Shown: one piece after another, positions 1-14,100 of the stretch
Layout of the letters: each line of letters begins with the position of its first letter
Position numbering within the stretch: the stretch's first letter is position 1
NCBI RefSeq assembly: GCF_021917145.1
Contig: NC_061082.1
Span: 11,692,237 to 11,756,236 of the forward strand
DNA length: 64,000 bases
Reading direction: 5' to 3'
DNA from: Hypomesus transpacificus
Taxonomy: Eukaryota; Chordata; Actinopteri; Osmeriformes; Osmeridae
Notes under the pieces: generated by a model
What the model was told of the DNA's origin: nothing
What the model saw: the letters and a program-made list of their open reading frames with translations, nothing else
Databases searched by the model: none
Position numbers and translations under genes: made by a program

Positions 1-650
1 TTGGGTCACTTCTAACACCTTTTGCAAGCCAGATAAAATTACCCAACATCAGTGTCCAACATCCCTAACGGTTTGTGGCTGAATGGAAGCAAATTCCACA
101 TTTATTTTCCATCGTCTATGGAAAGCCTACCCTGAAAAGGCAGTTATTAAAAAAGTGGGAACCAACTCCATATTAGTGCACATGATTTTTAAATGAAAGG
201 CTTAACAGGCAGTTGCCCATAATGAGCAGCGGCCACCTGCTATTGGCCATGTATACTCCCTGTATATTTGAATGACATTCCACATTTAGTGCCATAAAAC
301 TGAAATGTTATTGATTGTAGATGCAGTACGAATATTTGTTAATTTGTTTAATTTATCATTATCTGTTCAATTAGAAGAGTTAATGTGTTTATAATAATAT
401 ACAGATAATAAATAAGGACGTTGTGTGGTCCTTGGGCAGCAGTACCCCACATAATAATTTTTATGGCTTTTCCAGACGGTTCACAAAAGGTACAATCATT
501 AACAGGTAGCCTACATAAATAAAATACAAGTAAACTTAAGGAGTCATTAAATGTAAGGGAAAAGATGGGAAGGGGCTGGGGATTTATTGAACGCAAGCTC
601 AGCACATCCATCCGTGCGAGTTGACGATAGGCCCTTGTGACCTTTCAATA
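1..650. other. Upstream flank of rpl8, no gene seen
   Basis: I see no splice-bounded exon, RNA gene or complete repeat in this AT-rich stretch. Short open frames on the minus strand at 348-611 and 547-909 have no recognisable family and overlap the element that starts at 651. It is probably intergenic DNA. Confidence 0.5.
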
Positions 651-1318
651 GGTGCATTCGACATGACCCGACTTCATGCGGCGCTGCAGCCGGCTGCAGG
701 CGGCTGCGGCTGACTTGAAACAGTGAATTCTGGTTAAACTTTTTGTCCGACTTGAGACTGCAACGAGGACACGTCACTGTGACGTCGCCATCAAAGTACC
801 GTGAGATCGATTCGAGAACTGCTGGCTGTGTAGCCGAGCCAGAGCCTGTATTATACCCCCTTTCCACCAAAGTGAACCGGGAATTAGTTCGGAGCTGGTC
901 AGACATCATTCTCTGGCGGAGCGCACTTTCTCAAGAGCAACTGCACGGGTTCAAGTGACGACACAGCTATTTCATGATTGGCCAGACTCACACATGACAA
1001 CTTTGACGCGTGTTTTGTAATATTTGGACACCTTCAGTTTCGCCAATACTCAAATCCGGAGAAAACAGTTGGATTGATTAACAAATGTATGGAAGAAAGG
1101 GGTTTACTCCGCCTCTTCACTAACGGAAAGACCACGTTTAATTATAAATAGAGTCAAGTAAGCAAACAGCGCTTAATCGGCCGTGACTGACGTCAACGCA
1201 GCAAACCACGAGAAGCTGAAATGTCCGACTTTACAGAGCCGTTTTCAATTCCTCCCCGACTGCAAGCGGCCACTCTCGCCGGTTGTTTCATGCAGCCGCA
1301 GTCCATGTCGAACGTACC
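651..1318. mobile_element. MITE-like DNA transposon with 15-bp inverted ends
   Basis: The left end (651-665, GGTGCATTCGACATG) and the reverse complement of the right end (1304-1318, GGTACGTTCGACATG) match at 13 of 15 positions. Both ends are flanked by TA (649-650 and 1319-1320), which fits a 2-bp target duplication. The 668-bp interior has no transposase frame, so the element is non-autonomous. It contains an inverted repeat of two CRE half-sites at 771-785 and a full CRE palindrome TGACGTCA at 1188-1195. The superfamily is uncertain; the ends recall PIF/Harbinger or ISL2EU-type elements. Confidence 0.55.
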
Positions 1319-1766
1319 TAAAGTCAAGTCGATGAAGATCAACGTTCAAATGAGGGGTGGAGTCACACATAATGTTTCTCGACAGTGCCACCTATAGACG
1401 TAAAGGCCAGTTCATACTTTCCTACTTACATGAACATGACAATTGACAATAACACCAAGATATGTGGCATCGTGTCTTCTTTCTTCCATTTCTTCTTCAA
1501 AGTACCCGTAGCCTACTTAAAGTATTAATTAGTATCACAATGTGTGCCCTCTAACCTAAATTGGTATATAGGTCGGCTACTCACGCCAATTAATATAGCT
1601 ATATCTCACATGTCAATCTAATATCGCTATCTTGTGATTATAAAAAAATTTGAACGTAGAACTTTGTTTTCTATGAAGTGGTGACGAAGTGATGTTTGTA
1701 AATGTTGGCCTACTTTTCCCATCAACCCCCTCTGTCCCCGGAAGAAAAAGCCGTGGTCACCATTGC

Positions 1767-1794
1767 ACTTCCTTTTTCCTGCAACGGGGCTTAG
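1767..1794 (+). other. rpl8: Candidate rpl8 5'TOP noncoding exon 1
   Basis: Ribosomal protein mRNAs begin at a C followed by a pyrimidine tract. A run of pyrimidines at 1768-1780 is followed by a short G-rich segment ending in TTAG and a GTACGG donor at 1795. Splicing to the acceptor at 2320-2321 would give a short leader and place the start codon six bases into exon 2. This is an inference from the usual layout of ribosomal protein genes; the transcription start is not otherwise marked. Confidence 0.35.
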
Positions 1795-2300
1795 GTACGG
1801 GAACGTTAACTTTATTCTCCTCACACAATCCGACTTAAATCTCGTTCTTATTCAATTCATCGGTCTGCATGCACATTTGCAATGTTAACTATATGTACCC
1901 CAGACTGTGATAGTTTGAGAATTGTGACAAAGAACTGTTGTTTTCATTGACAAAGTATCAGTAGATGGGCGCGTTGTATGTGTCTGCGTAAAGCCGTGAT
2001 GGACAGGGCCTTCTCAGAGGTGTTAGCTCTAGCTAGCTAAACGCCTTAGTGCCAATAGCCGGTTAACTGAAGCCGAATTTCTCAATAGTCACGCTATCAT
2101 GTTAACAGTGTAATGCCTTAGAAGTAATGGACTGTTATATGTCAAACATCTGACTTGTCGTTAAACATATCAAGTATAAAACAAATGGCGTAAATGTTAA
2201 ATAGCAGGCCACTTGGCTATAGCTACGGTGGCCGAAACTGGTATCTGCGCGCTGTGGTCCACTAGGTAGGTAAGTTGTAGAACTTTAAGATTGTTGTTGA

Positions 2301-4968
<2,668 letters not shown>

Positions 4969-4978
4969 CTGTGTTCAT

Positions 4979-4984
4979 AATAAA
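4979..4984 (+). other. rpl8: rpl8 poly(A) signal AATAAA
   Basis: A canonical AATAAA lies 11 bases after the rpl8 stop codon, giving the very short 3'UTR typical of ribosomal protein mRNAs. Confidence 0.85.
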
Positions 4985-6490
4985 ATGTTCCAAAAGAACA
5001 AGAACTGTGTGGTTTCTTCTGGGTAACAAAATTGCAGACATCAGTAAATTAAATTGGACTTGAGTCCTGCTGCTGTTTCAATTGGGCCAGAACTAAAGTA
5101 ACGAACAATCTTGGTAAAATTCAGACATCCTGTTCCACACTTGCAATGCATCAATAGTGTCAACATCTTTACAGATTAGAAACAATCGCTCAGTTTAAAG
5201 ACAATTATAGTTAATTGATCTCATAGCTTTGACGTCTGAAAAGTGATACATTCATAGCTAAAGGTGATGTCTACATCAGTTGAGGTGTAAGGTACCCCTC
5301 CATTCACTGGTTATGTTAATCTGGCTTTGTAACAAGGTATATATCTGAGGAAATACACAGACCATGGTGATTAGAATCAGATAATTCTCAACCTTCAACT
5401 TCAGGGAATTTTGGTGGTGGTAGTGATTTGATTATGTAGTTACTTTAGAACATTTAAATGACAACATCCAGTAACATAGATTTCCCTAAAAACCCTAATA
5501 TGCCAAATTTAGCTACAACCAACAGTCAGTGGACATCTCCCTTTATCGACTGGGTAGGATCTGTAGATTACATTATTCACAGCTTGTATTGAGGTGCAGG
5601 AAACGTCCTTTAAACACCCCGTTCCACAACACACCAACGGTCCTCTGGAGACTGGAGGATGTTGAAGCATACTGAAATCATTTGAGTTTGTGGAACCACC
5701 TTGATGCATGCTTTATGACATGGTGTGGACCTGATGTACGCCAGACAACTTCTCATACCATTCCATCACCAGCCTCTACCATTGACACTGCAGGATGGAT
5801 TCCTGACTCAGTTTTTGGCATCCAACAACATTTTGATTATACTTGAAATTTAGATTAATCAGACAGATGTTTTTCCATTCCTAAATCGTCCAGTTAAATT
5901 GATCCTGTTCCCAGACGCCACCTACTCCCTGTCCTCCTACTCTCACCCTCTCCCAACCTCTATTAACCCTTCCTCAACTCTCACTCTGCTTCACACCCAT
6001 AAAACTCACCCTCCCTTATCCCTCATCCACCCTCATTCTAACCACCAATTCCACCTGCTGTTACAGGAGAGGAACCCAGCCTCCTTCTGCAGTCCATCCA
6101 CTTTGAAGTTTGATGCGTTGTGCTTTCATAGATGTCTTTTTGTGCATTTTATTACACATGCTACATCTTGCCTTTTGAGTTATTAATCAATGAAAAGAAT
6201 GTGTTCTACACAACAGTGTATGAAATATACTCACAAAATATATTTTGTAATAGAAATCCTGTAGGTCATATATATATAGCTGTGATGACAGTTGCTAGTT
6301 ATTCTCACTGTGGAGTCTTCCATTTTAATATCATGATGGATTATAAAAGCTGAATCTGTGGATGACTGGGCTTTATGGAAATGTATGCATTTGATCAAAG
6401 TTGCTGCTCTACAAAAAATTGCTGAAATAAGCATAGTAAATGTTTCAGAATATCAGTAAGATCACCAATCCATACTGAGACTGACACAAG
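4985..6490. other. Intergenic region between rpl8 and usp9
   Basis: No gene is seen. The two genes are convergent here. The stretch contains only short accidental frames and a pyrimidine-rich block at about 5900-6080. Confidence 0.5.
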
Positions 6491-8133
6491 ATTCCATATT
6501 CTTTATTTGCTAAGGGCGCAACGCTTTTTTTTGTTTGTTATATTTCTGTGCACAAAAAACCTCACAAAGTGAAAGTTCACATCGCGACTGGAGCTCCAGA
6601 ACTCACCGTCACCACGGCGGCAGAACTCTGTACAGTCAATACCTTCTTTAAAAATAACTCAAGGACAAAAATGTTCCTCTTAAATCAAATTCTATTCTTT
6701 TTGTGAAATACAACAAAATAAATTCTATAAAATAAGAGCAAAATATTTAAATATAATACGGTGGGCAGAATATTTTCATTTGCAGGAGTATTTGGTATAT
6801 TTTAGATAAATCCCAAAAATACACGCATTCAAGTGACCAATTAAATACAGTATTTACTGATGTTTACCATCAGCTCCTAAAGAATTATACTTTACTGAGC
6901 CAAAGTTTCACTGTGACTAAACCAGCAGAGAGCACAGTAAAGACTGCTGTGTGGCCGTTCTCTATGGCGGAGGGACGCAGCAGAGAAGCCCAGCCTAGCC
7001 AGCTCCACAGCAAAATGGAGGCCCTGGGGCATGTGTGTCCAACTAGGCTACCAAAGAAGAAACCACAGTCTATAGTACACCAGGAGCAACTCCATTACAT
7101 GTGGCCCCCCCACTCCTTTTCTGAATTCCCATGGGTGAAAACAAAGCTGTCTACCCTGATGAAAACTGACTGCCAAATGTGTAGGATTATACTAAATGTG
7201 CATTTGAAAAGCCACTTATTCTTACATTGGTTCAAACGATTCACCCTCAATGTCCAAGAGGGCGATTTGAGTAAAATTACAACGCTGTGTCCCTCTGTGG
7301 TTGTCCTCCTTACTAATCATCCCCGGGCAACACGTCAGGTGAGAAGCCATGCTAAATGTTACGGCATATTAACTAGAGCTTCAAAATGATTCAGTTATTT
7401 ACCAGAACAAAAAGAGAGAAAGGCAATGACAGTTTCAGAACAATGTTGCATCGTCGCTTTTTCACATCAGCTGAACACCGTTCAAGTTCACCCAAACATT
7501 CCACATTTCACACATGAACTGACCCCTTGCTCAGAAGTAGAACTGGCATGGGTCATAAGGTTGTCAAGGAGCAGTAATAATAAGAATAACATTATGAATG
7601 ATGATGTGTCTACAGTAGAATGGCAGACCAAACTGCACTGTCAACCATGGGTGAGGAAACAAAAATCATTCCATTGATATTTTTTGTATCCTAAGATATC
7701 CATTGGTATCCATTGGTGATCTTGTAGATCTCCCAACAGCAAACTAAGTTAGGCTATTGGGGGATTTTCGAACAGTCAAAACAACTTTAATATGTACAAC
7801 TTTCTGCCATGTCAACAAGGGCATCAGAATAATCAGGCTTGGATAAATTGGATGTTTATGAACACGCCCTCTCTTGCCCCCCTCTGTGGCCCAGCAGGTC
7901 CTGCAAGGCAGGAAGGTAGCCCACCCTGGGGAACAGCACCCCCTACATGCCCAGACTGGCTGCAGGCTGGTGGGGAGAGACTCTCAGGGGGGCTGGAGAG
8001 GGGCTGGGGTGCCTGGTGAGGCCCTGCCCTGCGGGTCACACAGAGAACTTCTTGCTCTGTGGGAGGGATGATGCGAAGAGAGAGAGAGAGACAGGATGAT
8101 GGAGGCTCGAGGCACAGCGAGAGGTGGGGGGTG
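6491..8133 (-). other. usp9: Probable usp9 3'UTR
   Basis: This stretch follows the usp9 stop codon on the minus strand. The first good minus-strand AATAAA (TTTATT on the plus strand) is at 6502-6507, about 1.6 kb beyond the stop. The part next to the stop is GC-rich and the distal part AT-rich. The 3' end is inferred only from this signal, and an earlier site is possible. Confidence 0.35.
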
Positions 8134-11100
8134 TCATTCCTTAGGCAGGGCCGGTGCAGGGGCGGAGGAGGTGGGGGTAGGGGGGACTTCCTCATTGCAG
8201 CTCTCTTGTGCTCGTGGACCTGGGCCGGTGGTTGGAGTTTGGGTTGGGCCGGTGGATGGAGTTTGGGTCGGACTTGGGGCAGTAGCTGGAGTTTGGGTTG
8301 GGCCAGGGGCAGTTGTTGGAGTTTGGGTTGGGGCAGGAGCAGTTGTTGGGGCAGTGGTTGGAGTTTGGGTTGGGCCAGGGGCAGTTGTTGGAGTTTGGGT
8401 TGGGGCAGTTGTTGGAGTTTGGGTTGGGGCAGGGGCAGTTGTTGGGGCAGTTGTTGGAGTTTGGGCGGGGGCAGGTCGCTGGGGGTTGTTGATGTGCTGG
8501 GCTGCAGGACCTGTATAGGGATGAGGATGGTTGTTCTGCTGCAAAGACAGGAGATGGACATATCAGAAAAGAAAAAATAAATCACATTCTGAAATCTATT
8601 TTCTGAACAGAGAAAAAGTAAAACAGTATTAAAAGAAGAAACGTTCTTGGTGGAAGCGCATTTTTATTCATATTGTTAATTTCCAAACTTAAATGAAACA
8701 ATTACATTTCATTAAAACTATTGTTGTATTTTCTTGTAGCTCATGTTTTCCTAAATGTATAACTATTGTTAATATCCTTTCATAGTATCAAATTGTATTT
8801 CAAACGGTTGCTTTGACAATATACTGTATACATTCAATTATTATGATTATTATTTGTATTTATTAATTTGCCACTTAGTACTGCTACTATATGATAAGCT
8901 ACTGTAATGCCACCGCTAAACCCCTTGAGGTCAGGGCACCATCCACGTTGCTAACCATGACGCTACAGGTTCCTTAACAGACAAGGTTGTGTGTCTTTTG
9001 GTACCTGCTGTAACGGTGTGGTTCCTGCAGGGTAGAGGGAGGGGTCCTCAGTGGGGTCCTGCCCATCAGGCACCTGGGGAACACAGGACTGGTTACCCTT
9101 CCTATCCATCCAGAATGACACATTCAGAATATGTAACAGCACAGCTAGGCCAGTGCTAAGATGCAGATGAATGCCTCCTCACACACATTTAGCTCCCTAT
9201 GAATTGAACACTTTTCCTAGATTCAGAATGAGTAGTGAAGTGCATGCTGTGTAGAGGCCGGCCTGTGAGCATGAGAGCGTATGTGTGCATCTGAACCTGG
9301 TGCTCTCTGTACTACACAGGCCACAACTTCATCACTGACACTAATACAGCAGTGCTCCACCTTCCTGACTACAGCCAAGCTTAGAGCTTTCAAACAGGTG
9401 GGTGTTTGTGACCGTACTATTTGCTCTGGAAAGAGGGCACACAATTCCTACTGCCCCCTCTGATTGGCTAGTTCAATGCTGCTCAGGACCAATGGGATGG
9501 TCCAGCTGCACAACAAACAGCCAATCAATGCATTTGCTCCAACTTGTAACTTCCCTGAAGGGTTAAACACAAGAGACACCCAGCCATGATGTCTGTCACA
9601 GCCTGACTATCACATGTTGGAGCAGCTAGCTCCAGTCTTGGTGTCCCTGTGTGTGTTCTCTGCCCTGAGCAAACATGTCTGGTTGTTGTGTCGCTGCAGC
9701 CTGGGGACAGCAAGGCGGACGGAGGGTGGCAGCTTACAGCATGCTGCTGGCCTGTTCCTTCCCCTGGTAAGAGCTGCGGTGGTGTGGAGGATTTCCCCAG
9801 CGCCGCCTCCTCTTCAGACACCACATCGTGCTTCGTTAGGTGACACTGTTTTAGAAATGGCAGTTAAAATATGTTGCGTGTCGTCAAGCGTCAACCAAAA
9901 CGACGCCAGCGTGGATTGCTGCAGTCGGAACGTTTTCGGTCTCGAAAAACATTTTGTTTTCTACCACACTATCCACATAGATCAATTAATCGTTCCAAAA
10001 TAATAACAATGAAACGGATGGTTAGAGTTGAACAGAGTGATAAGGGTCAAAGGTGAACAGAGTGATTCACTGTTCAGTTGTTGGAGCGTGATTAGACAGC
10101 CAGGGCCTGATAAAGGCTGGCTGTTACCACAGTACGCTGTCTTACTGACTGACATCCAGACTCGTCTTAGTCATAAGTACCTAGTACTGAGCCTTAGTTA
10201 GGCCTGTTATATTTGAGACAAATGGCTGGCTCGGAGACACACCCCTGTAACCTCTGCGTGGTTAACATGCAGCCATGGTGGGGCTGAGGGTTACCTCCTC
10301 GGGGCAGAGTTCGCAGGCCTTGGCCAGGGTCATGCGTGCGCTGTGCGAGCGCTCCAGGAAGTAGCCGTTGGAGGTCTCGTTGCTCTGGACGGGAGGAGAC
10401 CAGTTGTTGTAGGTGTACTGGGGGTTCCCGGTGTACGGCCTCCTCTCCAGCTCGTCACCCAGCCACTCCACCGCCCACGTCCACTTACGCTTCAGGTCCC
10501 CGTTGCTCTGTGGGCGCACACACACACATACATTAAAGATAATCAAGAGAACAATAGTGGGAGGTTGAGCGTGTGCCAGAAGTGCATTAGACTTGCAGAC
10601 TAGCAGTAAAGTTTGTGGCTAAGATAATGTACCACAAGTAGAAATAACAGTAGTACTATAAATAGTAGGAAATTGACAGTAGCAGTAATAGTGGTGTGAG
10701 GAGAAAAAGAGGAGAGGAACGTGAAGAGGAAAGAGAGTAGAAGGTGTGGGAGGATGATAAGTACCTGTAGTATCTGCTAGGGTTAGGACTGTACCTGTAG
10801 TATCTGCTAGGGTTAGGACTGTACCTGTAGTATCTACGAGGGTTAGGACTGTACCTGTAGTATCTGCTAGGGTTAGGACTGTACCTGTAGTATCTGCTAG
10901 GGTTAGGACTATACCTGTAGTATCTGCTAGGGTTAGGACTGTACCTGTAGTATCTGCTAGGGTTAGGACTGTACCTGTAGTATCTACAAGGGTTAGGACT
11001 GTACCTGTAGTATCTGCTAGGGTTAGGACTGTACCTGTAGTATCTGCTAGGGTTAGGACTGTACCTGTAGTATCTACGAGGGTTAGGACTGTACCTGTAG

Positions 11101-14100
11101 TATCTACTAGGGTTAGGACTGTACCTGTAGTATCTGCTGGGGTTAGGACTGTACCTGTAGTATCTGCTGGGGTTAGGACTGTACCTGTAGTATCTGCTAG
11201 GGTTAGGACTGTACCTGTAGTATCTGCTGGGGTTAGGACTGTACCTGTAGTATCTGCTGGGGTTAGGACTGTACCTGCAGTATCTACGAGGGTTAGGACT
11301 GTACCTGTAGTATCTGCTAGGGTTAGGACTGTACCTGTAGTATCTGCTAGGGTTAGGACTGTACCTGCAGTATCTGCTGGGGTTAGGACTGTACCTGTAG
11401 TATCTACGAAGGTTAGGACTGTACCTGTAGTATCTACGAGGGTTAGGACTGTACCTGTAGTATCTACGAGGGTTAGGACTGTACCTGTAGTATCTGCTGG
11501 GGTTAGGACTGTACCTGTAGTATCTGCTAGGGTTAGGACTGTACCTGTAGTATCTGGTAGGCCACAGAGCAGTTACTGAAGAGGGCCACCATGCACTTGA
11601 TGCACTGGTAGGCCCGTTTCTGGTAGTGGTTCTTGGAGCGCTGGATAGTATCAAACAGCCCGTCACGGTCGTCAGGGATACCCTTCAGAACATTGTGGAT
11701 CCTACAGAGGGCAAGAGGACAGATTAGCCCAAACAGGAACACACACACACACAGCATGGTAGGGAGTATGAGCTGACCTGTGTGTTTGCCAGGAGTCCTC
11801 GATGAGCAGGATCTGGAGGAGGAGGTCCAGGTAAGGCCGCAGCTCATAGGTGTAGGAGTACGCCACCTGGACACATGTTAACATTCCTATTGACATGTTC
11901 CCACATGTTCCGCAAAGGTGCGGCATGAAGAAGCTGCCAAGAATCCACACAAACGCACCACGTCGACCCCTAACCCTAACCCTCCTGACAGAGCAGCCCG
12001 TCAAAACTTCACCTTTAGCCCTCGACCATCTGCGGCACTCACGACCTGCACCGCTTGCACGTCACAACGGATACAAAGCCTCGGCTAAAACGAATACATG
12101 TTTCCAGATGTTTGCATGTAGGCTGATCCCCCCCCCACCTGCCAGAGCAGCTCGCTGAGGACGGTGGAGGAGAACTGGGGGTTCTCCCAGCAGCTGAAGC
12201 GTAGCAGCTTCACAGTCTCCTCCGAGTTGCTGCAGTCCTCGATGATCTTCTTCACGTAGCTCGTCCTCACAAACAGGATCTCTGCCACCAGCTGCTGCAG
12301 GGGCATGACCGGGGCAGTCAGGCTGGGGTCGCCGTACGGATTGGGGAGGGGGGGGTTACCTACGGAGAGAGAGCATAGTAGAGGAGACTTAACACAGGGC
12401 CCAAAGAGGATGCAGAGCTCTCGTCTGTAGCGTCAGAAGTATGGGTGGACCCTGTACCATTTGACTCAAGCTTAACCTTGTGCTGCCTTCGGGTCACAAT
12501 GACCCGAAGGTTCACAACAACCCATTGTGGTGTTGCGACAAATGTACCCAATACAAAAACTAATTTAAAGCATGTTCTTTTAACCTTCGCGCTGTGGGGG
12601 GTCTGAGACAGCCTGACGGTTAAAAGAAAATGCTTCACTTTATTTTTGTAGAAGGTAAAGTTGTCACAACACGACGGTGGGTCACAATGACCCGAAGATA
12701 ACACAAGGGTTAAGGCAGCCTCTCTCAATCCTGGTCCTAGAGAACCCCCCCCCCCCCTGCCCTGCATGTTCTAGATGTTCCCCTCTTCCAACACACCTGA
12801 TTCAAATGAATGCGTCATCGTCAGGCTTCTGCTGAGCTTGATAACGACCCATTCAATTGAACCAGGTGTGTTGGAAGACAGAAAAATCTAGAACATGCAG
12901 GGCAGGGGGTGGGTCCCGAGGACCGGGACTGAGAAAGGTTGATTTAAGGACCTGACACTACAACCCCCCCCCCCCCCCCCTTCTCCATCCCCATCCTGCT
13001 GCCTCCTCTGACCCCAGACCCACCGTTGATGGAGGACTGCATGCGTGTGGACACGTCGCAGCAGCGTAGCAGCTGGGAGACCACGGTGTACAGCTTGCCC
13101 AGCTCAGCGTACTGGTACTTGATGGGAGGCCCAGGGCCCTCATCCAGGGCCACCAGCATGAAGGTGGCTGGGACACTCAGCTTCAACAGCTGGCTCTTCT
13201 CTGCCAGGCCTGGGGACCGAGAGGGATGGGGGAAAACGGGGAGAAGGCGAGACGGATGGGAAATAAGTTGGTGGGGTTGAGAGAGAGACCAGGTCAGAAT
13301 GATGTGATGGTGGTGTGTGTGTATGGTCGGTCTGTGTGTCCAACCTAAATTATCCTTACCCAGGTTGGCATACATGACGAACAGGTTGAAGTACTGCTGC
13401 AGGTGGCGCCCGTGCTCAGACACCTCCCTCCTCAGCAGGTTTAACACGGCTCTCAGCAGGTGGTCGCTCAGACCCAGGTTGTCACACACCTAGCGTACAG
13501 CAAGCAGGTTATCACACAGTGACACACGGTCACAGATGATAAATCGCATTCAGTTTCGATCAGGCTAACCAAACTGCTAACCCTTCTAGTCTGATTTGCG
13601 CTACCTAGGTGGAGGAGAGTGCTATCTGGGTGAAGGAGAGTGCTACCTGGGTGGAGGGTGCTACCTGGGTGGAGGAGAATGCTACCTGGGTGGAGGAGAA
13701 TGCTACCTGGGTGGGGGTGAGTGCTACCTGGGTGGAGGGTGCTACCTGGGTGGAGGAGAATGCTATCTGGGTGGGGGAGAGTGCTACCTGGGTGGAGGAG
13801 AATGCTACCTGGGTGGGGGTGAGTGCTACCTGGGTGGAGGAGAATGCTACCTGGGTGGGGGTGAGTGCTACCTGGGTGGAGGGTGCTACCTGGGTGGAGG
13901 AGAGTGCTACCTGGGTGGGGGAGAGTGCTACCTGGGTGGGGGAGAGTGCTACCTGGGTGGAGGAGAATGCTACCTGGGTGGAGGAGAGTGCTACCTGGGT
14001 GGAGGAGAGTGCTACCTGGGTGGAGGAGAGTGCTACCTGGGTGGAGGGTGCTACCTGGGTGGAGGAGAATGCTACCTGGGTGGAGGAGAATGCTACCTGG

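Noticed and set aside
771..1195. CRE palindromes as rpl8 promoter elements
   Set aside because: Both lie inside the MITE-like element, 570-1000 bp from the likely start, so they are better explained as part of the repeat.
8059..8580. Plus-strand Gly/Trp/Leu-rich frames
   Set aside because: They are antisense of the Pro/Thr repeat in the usp9 last exon.
10761..11540. CRISPR-like regular repeats
   Set aside because: Units are directly tandem without unique spacers and lie in a vertebrate intron.
10656..11666. 336-codon minus-strand frame of YRYSPNPS repeats
   Set aside because: It is the out-of-frame reading of the 30-bp intronic array. It uses a frame different from usp9 and has no independent gene signals.
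11966..11984. Telomere-like CCCTAACCCTAACCC
   Set aside because: Only about two to three units are present, too short for an interstitial telomeric block.
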